From Asterochloris sp. CNOR1 (Eukaryota; Chlorophyta; Trebouxiophyceae; Trebouxiales; Trebouxiaceae): a DNA stretch of 64,000 nt. The DNA is taken from positions 4,275,001 to 4,339,000 of the forward strand of contig OZ017748.1 of NCBI GenBank assembly GCA_963969365.1. The letters run 5' to 3'. The translations under genes were made by a program, and so were the position numbers. Below are positions 1-11,700 of this stretch, piece after piece; the first letter of the stretch is position 1; every line of letters begins with the position of its first letter. The notes below the pieces were generated by a model, which saw only the letters and a program-made list of their open reading frames with translations, was not told the origin of the DNA and did no database searches.

Positions 1-2706
1 AGTGCTGTTTCGATGTACATGCACAGGCAGGCAGTGCTGCCAGGCATGACCAAGCCCCTGTTGCCCAGGGTGTGCTTGCTGCTTGGGCCCTTACATGCTG
101 CTGGCTTTGCTTGAACCGCAGCCTGACCGCAGGCTGGCAGCAGGCCGCGCAGCCCAATCTGGCTGCCCCTCACAGCCAAGTTGGGCTGTGAAAGATAAGA
201 GAAATATGCCCCTCACAGCCCAACAGGGCTGCCCATCACAGCTGATTTGGGCAGCTCCTTGGGCTCAATATGGCTGCCCGTTGAGTCCAATATGACCTGC
301 AGGCACAGCTGCGGCAAGCACCACGTGATCATGGCTGAGTCCTACTATGAGGAGACCACAGAGGCTGGCTGTGACACCTGCCATAAGGGAGACCACCCCT
401 CCGGCCCATCTGCGGCTGCTCCCAGCACAGGCACCAAGGCACACAAGGGGACGCCCGCTCCCATTACCACACAACTGTGGGCCACCACTGCAGTCCCCGC
501 CACTACTACAGGCAAGCCCACCACTGCTGTCACGACCCCAGGTGTGGCTTGTGCACCATATGCACCCGACGTTGGCAGACTGAGCACCCGTCAGTGCCGT
601 GAAAACTTGCAGCTCCAGTCTCAGCTGCTACCAGCTTGCCGTGGTCTCAACAGCAGCTCAGCCCCTGCAGCCCTGCTGTCAGCATACCTGTCAGCTTGCT
701 CAGCTTCCAGCAGGGGCACCTCAACGTCGCATTGGTCTAGGCTGAGCCAAACTCAGATTTGCAGCTGTCTCCACAACCACCCAACAGCTATGCAACTTTG
801 GGCCAACTCACCCCGCTCCAGCCTTCCCACAGCTGTGCAGAGCGCCACAGGGCTGCATGTGAGCACAGTCCACAGCTGCTGTCAGCTTTCCCCTTGCCAC
901 TGCAGGTCCACCGCCTGGTCCCAAAAAGACTGTCGATGTCAGTGAGTCATGCTCCTGACAATGCTGCTATCAGCCTGCCAACGTGCTCTGGCACCACCAA
1001 GATGCATGGCAGTGAGGCCAATTTCAGCCATGTGGTTCAGCCATATGGTTGAAGCATACCTTGCCAGACACTTGCTGCAGACATTGTGCCATGGGCAGCA
1101 GCCAATGAAGCCGCCCTTCCTGCTTGCACTGTGCTAGTCTTTTTCTTGGCAACCTAATGGCGTCCTCGACTACCGCCCCTGTTGCGGTGTGCCCACAATG
1201 CCTCTCAGCCACTGACGCACGCAGACCACCTCTGCTTGCAGCTCTTTATATGGAATGTGGCACAGACTCACATGGCAACCAAGTTCTTTGGGACAGCCTG
1301 TCCACCACTGTGGCCGTCCCCACAAACTGCACGTGAGGCTGAGATGCATGTGTTTGACTGCTGTGGCATCCACACTGCGGCAAATTTCACATGTCAGGCT
1401 TTAAACTCCAGCTGAGCTGCAACTCTGTCATTTGCAACATGAGCTTTACTGAATTTCCTCCTTGCCGTGTTGGCCAAATTTTGCAAACTGGCCGCCTGTC
1501 TGGGAGCACTGATTGACCTCCTTGCAGCCACCCACAGCTACAAAATGCTCTGCAGATGCACCGATGTGAGCCAATTTCCTGGTCTGAGTGGCATGTCAGC
1601 CAATGTGAGCCTCGACCACCACGTGGTGCAGCTGTTCGATGACAATCAGTGCCAGAGCAGCCCTCTTGAGTTGGATTTCTTTCTCTCAGCTGAGCAGTGC
1701 CAGAAGAGCTCGACACCAGCGGTTCCCAGTCCAACAACTGATCCTAATGAGGTGAGCTGGGGATGCACCCCTTTGCCTAACCCATTGTAGGCCCTGCTGT
1801 GAGTGGCTCTGCAGTTGTGTCACATGGTGGAGGCATGCCTTACCTAAATGTTTGTCTTGCTGTATGCAGATATGTGAGTCCTTCTGCCTGCCTGACGGCT
1901 CTGGATTTGAAGTTGCTTCAGTCTCTGCCATTAAGATCTGCTCCAATGAGTGACCGCGTCTGGGCCATTTCCCACCAGCCCCCCCTTCCCCCCTTGGGAT
2001 GGAGATGCAGGGCAGTACATTCCACATCCAGCTGTACTTCAAGCACCAAGAAGGTGACACCGCTCACAGCCAGAGCTACAGAGATCAGGACTCAGTGCCA
2101 CTGATAGGAAACACACATAGTATGAGACAAGTCTGCGTCTGGAAGTGACCTGCATGTTTGAGCTTGAAGGGTACAGCCAGTTCAGCCTAGCCGTGGAAGC
2201 CTGCGTAAACCTCATGCTGAACAGTGCTAAAAGTTGTCTTGCTGAGAGGCCACCAAGCTGCTACCTCAGGGTGTATGTGCAGAGCAGCACTTGCAATCCA
2301 AGACGACGCATGGACAGCTCTGCACGATGCTTAGCATTGTATGTTCCACACAATTCATTGAGGCAGGGAGGCCTGACACATCCAGCTGCAGTTCGGAGGC
2401 TTGCTTCAAATGGCAGATGGCTGCGACACACACATCAGCTGAGAATACATGCTGTGCTGTGCTGCAGCTGGTCAATGCACGACCACCCAGAAAGCGAGTG
2501 TCAGCTCTTGGCATGGCTCCGGCATATTGCAGCCCGGACCTGATGCATGGCTTTGCTGTATGCTGAGAACTGTCACTGACCGAGAGCATTGACTTCATTG
2601 CAGCGCAATGCCACATGACGGAACACAGTTAGTGTCAGTTTCAAGCTGCCTGCATGCACCACAGTGTGGCTGGCACCATGCTTTTGCAGTGCTGTGAGCA
2701 TCAGCC
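1..2706. other. No supported gene; possible exon fragments of an unidentified gene
   Basis: I cannot assemble a gene here. About 150-290 holds degenerate short repeats built on CCCTCACAGCCCAA-like words. On the plus strand, about 300-533 is open, bounded by CTGCAG and a GTGTGG donor-like site, and encodes a Cys/His-rich start (CGKHHVIMAES) followed by Pro/Thr-rich sequence. Around 1620-1950 are two more Cys-containing open pieces (DDNQCQSSPLELDFF; ICESFCLPDGSGFEV). These could belong to a secreted or cell-wall protein ending before the next gene, but phases do not join convincingly and no family was recognised. Confidence 0.3.
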
Positions 2707-5700
2707 ATGGCAGCATTGGCAGACCTGAAGCAGAAGATTTCACAGCAGCTGCAACGCACAGTCTCCCAGACTGCTCTCAAGCAGGTGGAGGGCGGCAGCC
2801 CCGCATCAATCAGGGCAGCCACTGCTGCGACAGGGCCAGGCACCGTATCTGCAGTGCCAGCAAACAGGCGGGCCGATCGAGCTAAGCGGAGGGAGGAAGC
2901 TCTCAGCAGACTACCTGAGGGCTACTTTGCGGAGGAGTTTGATTCGGTGCTGTTTGAGCTGCAGCAGCTGCAGACAGGCCTCACAGAGTCTGATTTGGAC
3001 TCTGTCGTTGACGCTCGTGCCTCAGTCCTCGAGGTGTGGAATTTGTATCTGGTGTCCCTCTGCAGCTGTATGCTGTTTGCCCTGCTCTGTAGGGCGATGC
3101 TGCATTCACCTCAGTTGTAATGTACACAGTTTGCACCTCCTGTGAATTTGCAGCTGCTTGCCCTTAACTCACATGAAATAGCCGTTTGCCCTCTGCTGCT
3201 GCACCTCACCCTACTGACATATGCTGCAACAGCTTCATCAAACCAGTCAGCTGTCCCCCAGACTTGCAGGGACCAGCTGTTCCAGCCAAGCCATCTGGGG
3301 CGCTGCAACTTTCCCCCGTTTCACTGGCATTGCTGCAGACTATTGATGTCAAGCTGCCCCAGCACTCGATGCCTCACAATCAGTGACTAGCGAGTTGCTT
3401 TAGGCGTTGCAGCTGACCCGGCTTCCCTGACACCGCTACGGACTGCGAAGCTGTCCCAGCACCTGATGCCTCATACTCAATGTATGCCAGCATCTGTGTC
3501 GCCGCTGAAATTGCAACCCCCCTTCCTGGCGCTACTGCAGACTGTCAGGAAGGTGCTGTTCCAGCATGTGGAGCCTGTGCTCAAGTGCTTTATAAACAGA
3601 CACTGGCCTGCGCTGCTGCAGACAGTCGGGGAGAAACTGTCCCAGCATGTGCTGGCCAACTACGAGGAGTTCGTCTCGGGCGTCAACGAGGTGGCCTCAG
3701 TGGAGCGCAACTTACAGGTGAAGACCAGTGACAGAACATCTGATGTTGGCACGGCTGCTCGATAGAGGCTGAGGGCGCTGCGTGGTTGGCTGTACAGGGG
3801 TCAGTATGCTGCTGCTTGCTGAGGTGGCAGTGCAAGTTGACACTTGCTGCCTGGCGTCGTGGTAAGGCACACGACCTACAGGGTCACCTGAGACAGCCCA
3901 GCGTCACTGTTGGTGGCCCCAGCTGCTGTGGAGAGCTGCCTGATGGATCCCTTGGGTTTGACCCAGGACAGGGCACAGTGTCACATGCTGAGAACCACTG
4001 CATTGTAGCCCTAGACCTATCAATCTGGACATCTGCCAAAATGAGGCAACATAGACTGCCTGCCATGCAACGCATCGCAGCGCAGCTGCAGCTCGGAACG
4101 CAGCCTGGACCTCGCAGTCCTGCCAACACCTGGCTGCAGCTGCAAGCCAGGGCCCTGAGAAGACTGAAAGCCCGTCTGCACTGCTGCAGGAGGCCTATGC
4201 TTTGGCCAGGGACAGCCGCAGGGATCTGGCAGAGGCCCTGCAGGATGTCAGCACCAACCTGCGCATTGCCCAGCTGACCAAGAAGGGCTCTGGCTGGCAG
4301 TCTGTTTTGGATGTGCTGCACAAACTGCAGCAGGCCAGCCACCTCCATGAGGCCCTCAAGTGAGCCCGGGCATGTCGATTTGTTTCTCTGTGTTTTGCCT
4401 TTTTATATGAATTTTTGAGCAAGGGTGGGATACGCATTTGCTTGCCCAGTAAGGTGACTAGATTCAGTATAGATGAGATGCAACTCGATATTGCCACGGG
4501 CACGCCGTCCTTGCCCCTGCTGAACAAGCTGCAGGCGCTGCTGCAGCGCATGAGCCAGCTGCATGCGCCGCTTGAGCGCTCTCAGCTTGCTGAGGGGTGA
4601 GTGGCTGACTTGCAGCAGGCAAGGCACCTAAACCCCTCCACCCTACACCCTAAACCCCCTGACGAGGCCCACATGCGCTCTGTTCATTGCCCACCAGGAA
4701 TGTGCCGGCCATGCTGCGCAGGCTGCAGCGCAGTGTTGCTGCATAGAATTGCAAGTGGGCTGTTTCCCTTCAGCAGATTGGTGACTGCTGAAGCCACAGC
4801 AGGCTGGATCACGGCAGGCTCTGCTTCTTTGCCCAGTCTGCAGAGCGGCACTGAGAGCATGGAGCTTGTGGCAGCCCTTGAGTTGTAGTGTCATCAACCC
4901 CTTTGTGCCCTGCAGGGCAGATGCAGACAGCATAAAGTGTCCAGCAGCCTTCTGGTTCCGCGGCCATTGGAAGGACTTGTGTAGCTTGCCGGGCGGCCCA
5001 GAAAGCGTACAGCATATCCAATGCTGCCCCACCACAGATCTAGCAGAGCCGTCCCCCTACTCTGCCTGCAGGGAGGCTCTGGGCAGCGCAGTATGCGACC
5101 CACCTCTATACACCAGCTGCTACCCCAGTGTGACGCTTGCACAGCACCAATGCAAGCCTGCCACTGCCTGCAGGGAGGCTGTGGACAGTGGGGAGTATGC
5201 AGCAGCCTTCTGGCTGTGCGCCCAGTGCTGCAAGTCCATGGAGGACCTGCAGAGTCTGAAGGTGTCCCAGCAGCTCAACCACACCATCAACAAGCTGTAC
5301 GAGGACACCCTGAGCCGGCTGGAGGGAGCGCTGCAGGTGGCCTGCGCGGACTTCCAGGCTGAGTCTTACCAAAAGGCAAGTGGCACAGCAACAGAATGGA
5401 GCGGCAGCTGAGTCACGCTCTGCCATTCGGTCCAGACAGCTCACTTGGAGACGAGACAACTGACACTGTGAACATTTCCTTGTGACACCACAGCTGGGGC
5501 AGGAATGAGCATCGCAGGGCTCTCATGGAAAGGCAGACGCCCTGTAGGCATGATGGGCAGCGCTGTGCCTGATGCAATTCTGTTTCTGGCTGCACGGCAG
5601 GTTGCTTGCCCTTGGCCGCCCCGCCCTGCCTGTGCTGAAGCCCACATCTACCTCCACCAGCAAGAAGCCAACTTGGGTTGCGCACTTTGTCTTTTCAAAG

Positions 5701-8700
5701 GATACCCTCAGCAGGCTGGAGGGGCCCCTGAATGCCTGAGGACAGCCTTTGTGGACCCTTCTAGTGAGTTTTAGAAGAAGAAGCTGAGCCACTAGGTCCT
5801 GGCAGCCTGGTGGTGAGTCGCAGGGTCACACTTGAGCATCACACTCAGGTCCTGCAGGTCAAAGCGTTCACACGTGCTGCATCTGGCTGCACGCTGCAGT
5901 GCCTCCAACCCTGCCAAGAGGCAAGCGCTGAGGTGTTGTCAAGCGCTGAAATGTAGTGCATACTGGCAGGGTGCAGTGACAGCTGACCTCTTGTGCTTCA
6001 CCAGAAGGCAGTCAGCAAATTGCTCCATCTGCTGCGACGACGTGAGGTTGGACCTGAGCTGTGTTGTTAAGTTGCAGTGCATCTGTCTTCTCAGTCGTGT
6101 AGTGATGCACGCTCCTCCATGCTGGCGCAAGATTTGCAGCAGGGCTGGCTGTTGGTTATTAGTGACGCCCGCGGCGCCAGGGCTGACTGTTGGTTGTTGA
6201 TGACGCTTGCGCCCAAGCTCTGAGCTGCAGGTACTGGATGGGTGGTCATACCTGAGCAACATAAGTATGCGCTATGTGTTTCTGACGCCCGCGCCCAAGT
6301 TCTGTGCTGCAGGTACTAGATTGGTGCATCTACCTGTCAGCAACTTCGGTGCGATGGGCAAGAGAGGGGCCAGCATGCTCTGAGTCTCAAGCATCTGCTG
6401 CTTGCAGGTGCCGAAAGGGTTCACAAACGTTGTAGCTTATGAATGAAGCACCCTATGACAGAAGCCCTGTGTTTCAGGTGCTGGAGGGATACATGTACCT
6501 GGGCAACATTGGGGCCCTGGGCGAGGAAGTGATGAACGCCTTTGCAGCCGTGGTGAACAGCATGTGCCACAAGGCAGTGCGGGGGGTCGTGCTCAGCAGG
6601 CAGGGGCTGGAGGGACGGGCGCGCAACACCAGCATGATGCATGAGCTCGTCAAGCTGCTGCCTTCGGACCTGTTTCGTACCTGCCTAAATAAGGTGAGGT
6701 TTATGGGATGGGTTTGAGGCTGGGCGGGCCAGACATCTTGTGGCTGAGCTGTGGCTGAGCGGGGAGGTCTTGAGCCTGTCAGCTGGACTATCTGGCTGTT
6801 GCACAACCATGCCATAGTAGTTTGGCTGGGCTGAGCTTGAGATCTTGGCACACGAGGAAAGTCTGCCAAACCCCAGCACTTGCAGACACCTCAGCTGCGG
6901 TTCTCAACATTGCTGATTACATGCCTCAACGGGTCGGAACCCTGTTTTGCTGATCGTCAGTGGCCAGATAAAGTTAGAGCAGGCCAGGTGCAGGTCAAGG
7001 GCAAGACTGTGGTTGAGTTGCATGAGTGTGGGCAGCCTGCTGCTGATGCCGACGCGCAGCCTGAAAGAGTGCTGGGCAGCGCGGCAGCCAATCTTGCTCA
7101 TCTTTGCTGACTAAGCGCCCAGACGCTACCCCCAGCTGGCAGTTGGCTTCTAACAACCAGAACCTTGGAAGTATGTGCAGTGGCTGCATGTGGTGGGCCA
7201 CAGCTGCCTGCAGCGTTGTCCAATCACCCAATCAGTGTCTGCCTGCTGCAGGTGTTGATGGTGGTTTTCGACATCCTCCTGTCCCACCACCGCATGACCA
7301 AGTGGCACGAGCAGCGCGTGCAGCAGCACCTGCAGGACATAGCTGTCCTCCACGCAGCCGTTGCGCAGCAGGAGGAACGTCTGCACAGCCACGCGGCTGC
7401 CTCCACTAGCCAGGTGATAAGCTCTCTGGGGCGCATCCAGTGTGTCAGGAGGCGATAGTGGCCTGCATGGGCGGCCTCTGCGCAGCCATTCTGTCCTTCA
7501 CCTTTCCAGTTCAGCAGCTGAAGCAATGCAGCCTTACAGCTGCCTTGCGCGTCTCTGGTGGTTTTGTTGTGATTCAGCAAGAAGTGGCTTGATTCAACCT
7601 CAGCAAGGGAGGCGCTGCCAGCTCAAGGAAGGCGGTGCTGGCCTCACGTGCTAGTCATCTGGCAAGCAGATCACCGGCTGGTGCAGGGCATCTGCTGAGC
7701 TGGGCCTTGAACTTGCAGCCTTTGAAAAAGCCACAGTGCGGTCTGCTGAGCTCTCTCAGGTCACCCTTTGCCATTCTACAGGCTGGCAGCACCTCTGCCA
7801 CTGGAAGCGACAGCCCGACGGCTGCCAAGAGGAAGGCCGTTGGCAGCGCAACTGCTGCCTCTGCCAGCCAGGGGCAGCCTTCTGGAGGGCAGGCAGGACA
7901 TGCAGGTGGTCCTGGCAGTCCCAGCAAGGGTGGCAGTGCGCCGGATGGCTTGCCGGCAGCGCAGCAGCAGGCTGCGCCAGCTGCGGGTTCCGCAGACCTG
8001 ATAAGCTCAGACACACTAGACCCGCAGGCCCTGCAAGCTGTGCAGGTGAGGGTGCTGCTGGGGGACCTGGCTGCATTGCGAGTTTGCGACATCTCAGCAC
8101 AGGTGTCACAAGCTGCAGGCTGAAGCAGAGGCCTGCCCGCGAAAACATCCTGTGCCCCTGTCATGGTTACCTTGTCAGCTATTATGGGATTGCGACCAAG
8201 ACGTCCTCCCCAGGCTGCAGCTCGGCACCCATCCCCTCGTCTGCCTCACCGTACCCAGCAAGCGGCTGCACTGCCCGCCGTCCAGTCGTCTGTGCACACA
8301 CGCAGGCACCAGACTGGAATGGATGTGCACAGCTGAGTGCTGCTGCTGGTGCAGGAAAGGGTGCCTGGTGCACTGCCCGCCACTCAGCCCCCTTCTTGTA
8401 GCCTGACAGCCCCTTTTGCACCAGCTGCAGCAGCACTCAGCTGTGCCCGTTCATTCCAGCCTAGTGCCTGCCTCTGTGCACAGGCAGCTCCTGCTTGCGA
8501 GAGGTCTGAGTAAACTTGCACCACTGTATACAGTTACTCATGCCTGCCCCTGCTCACTGTATGGATGCTCTTTAAGTTTTGGCCACATTGACCTGCCACT
8601 GTTTACCGCCCTCCTGCAGGCGGCAGCACCGCCTGCCCTCCTTCCTGGCAGCCCAGTCGTCGACTTCCCACCCTGCCAGCTATGTCGCATCCTACATCCC

Positions 8701-11700
8701 TGCAGCGGCAGCTTCAGAGCTACTGCTTGCCTGCAGGCGGCTGCGGTTGCCCGCCCTTCAGCAGCACAACATGACACCCTTGCATCATCCACCGACAGTG
8801 GTCTCCATGTGCCTGCAGACAGCTGCGTCACTTGACCCTGTAGTCTGGGCGGCTGGCAGCCTCTCTGCCTGCCTCAAAAGCAGCAGACACCATTGTCTGC
8901 CCCTGACTGTACTCGCTGCCCTCCTGCAGGCGGCAGCGCCGCCTGCTCTCCAGCCAGGCAGCCCAGGCGGCTGGCAGTCTGGCTCCTCTCCGTCCGGCCT
9001 GCTGCAGCAGCAGGCAACAGAGGAAGGGGAGCCAGACTCACCCACCAAGCGGGCGCTGGTGCAGGCTCAGCGAGACGCTGAGGGGCAGGCACAGTTTCAT
9101 GCAAAGCAGAAGCTGTCTCCCCAGGAGGAGGCGCTGATGCACCTTCACGAGAAGGGTCATGAGGCAGAGCTGCTGAGGGAGGCGCTGCTCAAGGTAGGCA
9201 ACATGGGCTGAAGTCAGATGTGTTGTCAGCTGTGGGGGTTCTTTAGTTGGTGGCTGCACCTTCACAAGAAGGCGTATGAGGCAGAGCCGCAAGGAGACAC
9301 GCTGCTGCAACTGGTATCATGCTGGTGTAGCCAATGCTGATGCGGAAGAAGACCCTCATGCAATTGTGAGATGAGCTCTGATCTGAAGCGCTACCACCGT
9401 CAGAAACATTCAGGCAACAGTCTGGGGGAGCAGAATGCTACAGCCACAGGGCCAGACCCTGGCACTGATTCTCAGCTGCATGGACCAGCTACTGACGCCA
9501 TGCAAATTTAGGTCTTAAAAAATGTGCCTGTTCAAGTTGATACCAATCAACCACGTGCTTGTGCCATTAGTGTGCATGTACGGTGTGTACCCAAGCACCC
9601 TCCACATGTTGCATAACGTGCTCTATGCTTGATAAGGCCTGTAATGCATTCCTGGAAGCACCTCCAGCTTTTATACCTGCAGCAGGCCCAGTTGGCAACT
9701 TCGTAGTGGTGCTGATGATGTTGCAGTATGTGCAGGTCCGAAAGGGCTTGGCAGCCGGCCGCAGGTGGCGGCAGGCCCAATTGGCAGCCTCATAGTGGTG
9801 CTGATGATGTTGCAACATCTGCAGGTCCGAGAGGGGCTGGCAGACGGCTGCAGGTGGTGGCAGGCCTACCAGGCAGCCTCAGCTTCATGCTGATATTATT
9901 GCAACAAGTTGCAGGCTTAAAAGGGGTTGGCAGCCGGCCACTGGTGACGGCAGCCTCACCGTGGAGCTGATGATGTTGCGACATCTGCAGGTCCAAGAGG
10001 GGCTGGCAGCCGGCCGCAGGTGGCGGCAGCCTTAGTTGGCAGCCTCATAGTGGTGCTGATTATGTTGCGATGTCTGCAGGTCCAAGAGGGGTTGGCAGCC
10101 GGCCGCAGGTGGCTGTGGGACGAGGCCGCCCGCAAGATCGGCATCCTGCTGTCCGCCCCCTCAGCCTTCGAGGGGGAGCACTTCCAGCAGGTGAGCTGCT
10201 ACAAGTCTGTCTGCATGTGTATGCTGAATGTTGCAGCTGCATAGCAGTGCAGTGCCACCTGGGCTGCACAGCCTGCAGATGTTGCCTCTTCTCAGCCCAC
10301 TGGGGATTTGCTACATGACTTTTAGAGCTGCCAAATTGTTGGAGAGCTCAATGCGATTTGACAAGTTTGTTACGCTTCAGTCTGAACATGTTCCTCAGAG
10401 ACCTGTCAGGGCTTTGAGCGCTTCTTCACTGCCAGGTGCTGGACTGGACGCAGCAGATGCTGGCAGCTGGGGAGGCTTTCAGCGGGGCAGAGTGCACCAC
10501 GCTCCGAGACACCATTGGGCGCCAGAGCGGGAAGTTCTTCGACGCCTACCACCAGGCCAACCTGCAGGTGAGGTGGGGCAGGCTCCAATGATTGCCTAGC
10601 AGTACATTACCATGGAGCTTGAGGCGCTCAGCAACCAAGTGACCAGAGGAAATCAGCAGCATCCGTGCTGCAGATGGGTCCTTTGACAGCCTGACCTCTG
10701 CACCCGCTTCGCTCCAATAACATGTTGGCTGGGCTGAGCAGAAGGGCCTGTATAACAGTATTCATTCAACACCCGGAAAGGGTGTTCACTATGCAGCTGC
10801 TGGTCTGAGAGATTACCTGTCCTGCATCAACTGCCTGCTCAGAAGCCGTGTGCAGCAGTGGTTCCACCTTGCTCCGCCAGGCACCTGCCCTGGTCATGCC
10901 CAACCCTGCCTGACTTCTCGGGCCTGGAATTGCACTTTGAGACAGTGGCCTGCTGCAAGAAATTCCTGCTTTCGGTGCCGCACATGACTGCCATCGGAAT
11001 CTGCTCTGAGCAGGCCCTTCAGAGGCTACCCATGCTTTGCCCAGTGGCTCACAACATGTACCAGCTGAATCTCTGGAGATCAACATGATGCTGTCATTCA
11101 CATTGCACAGTCCAGGCCCCACCAGGCGCTGTGCAATGACTGTCACCATGCTGCTGCCAGCCATCTGCAGCATGCTGTGGCAAATTTGCTGTGACATGAG
11201 CGGCTTGTCAGATTGTCTGGCAACACCAATCCTTTCACTGCTGTTCCTGATTGTCGTCCCACTCCCTGTCCAAGAGTTGCCCGTTTGTGGTATTGCACGG
11301 GCCACCCTGTCACTGGGACTGCCCTCTTTGGCTGCTCATACCCCATGAGCGCCCCCTGCAGGCGCTGCACAGCATGCTGGAGCGGGAGCTCTGGAAGAAG
11401 CTGCCGATGATCCCTGGGGGCTTGCCCAGCCTGACCGATGCAGTGGAGGGACCCCACTCCCCACCGGCACTGGGACAGATCGGGGCAGCTCTCGGCAGCC
11501 CGCAGCTGTCCAGCAGCAGTGCTTTCGAGCAGTGGGCGGCGCAGGGGAACCCTTGGCGGGCAGGGCCAGGTCAGCGCTGTGTTCTTGCCATGCTGGGGCT
11601 GGCCAGAGGGGCTGCTCATATGGCAGGGGCAAAGGCGGGTCTTGCAGCCTGCCAGGGCCATGTCCAAAGGCGAGCTGCCTTGTGCATGAGGCAGTGGGGC

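Noticed and set aside
247-945. 232-aa plus-strand ORF as an intact gene
   Set aside because: After about position 540 the sequence turns low-complexity with many splice-like sites; no family match and no supported start.
3849-3965. tRNA- or SINE-like promoter boxes (TGGCGTCGTGGTAAGGC and GGGTTTGACCC) in VPS50 intron 2
   Set aside because: The spacing between A-like and B-like boxes is about 100 bp, no cloverleaf can be drawn, and no second copy or A-rich tail was seen.
4620-4665. Telomere-like CCCTAAACCCC words (also near 21577 and 21684)
   Set aside because: Only one or two imperfect units at each place, not an interstitial telomeric array.
4698-4732. Possible extra VPS50 exon after exon 4
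   Set aside because: It has an acceptor but its phase does not fit the next exon, whereas exon 4 joins exon 5 directly in frame.
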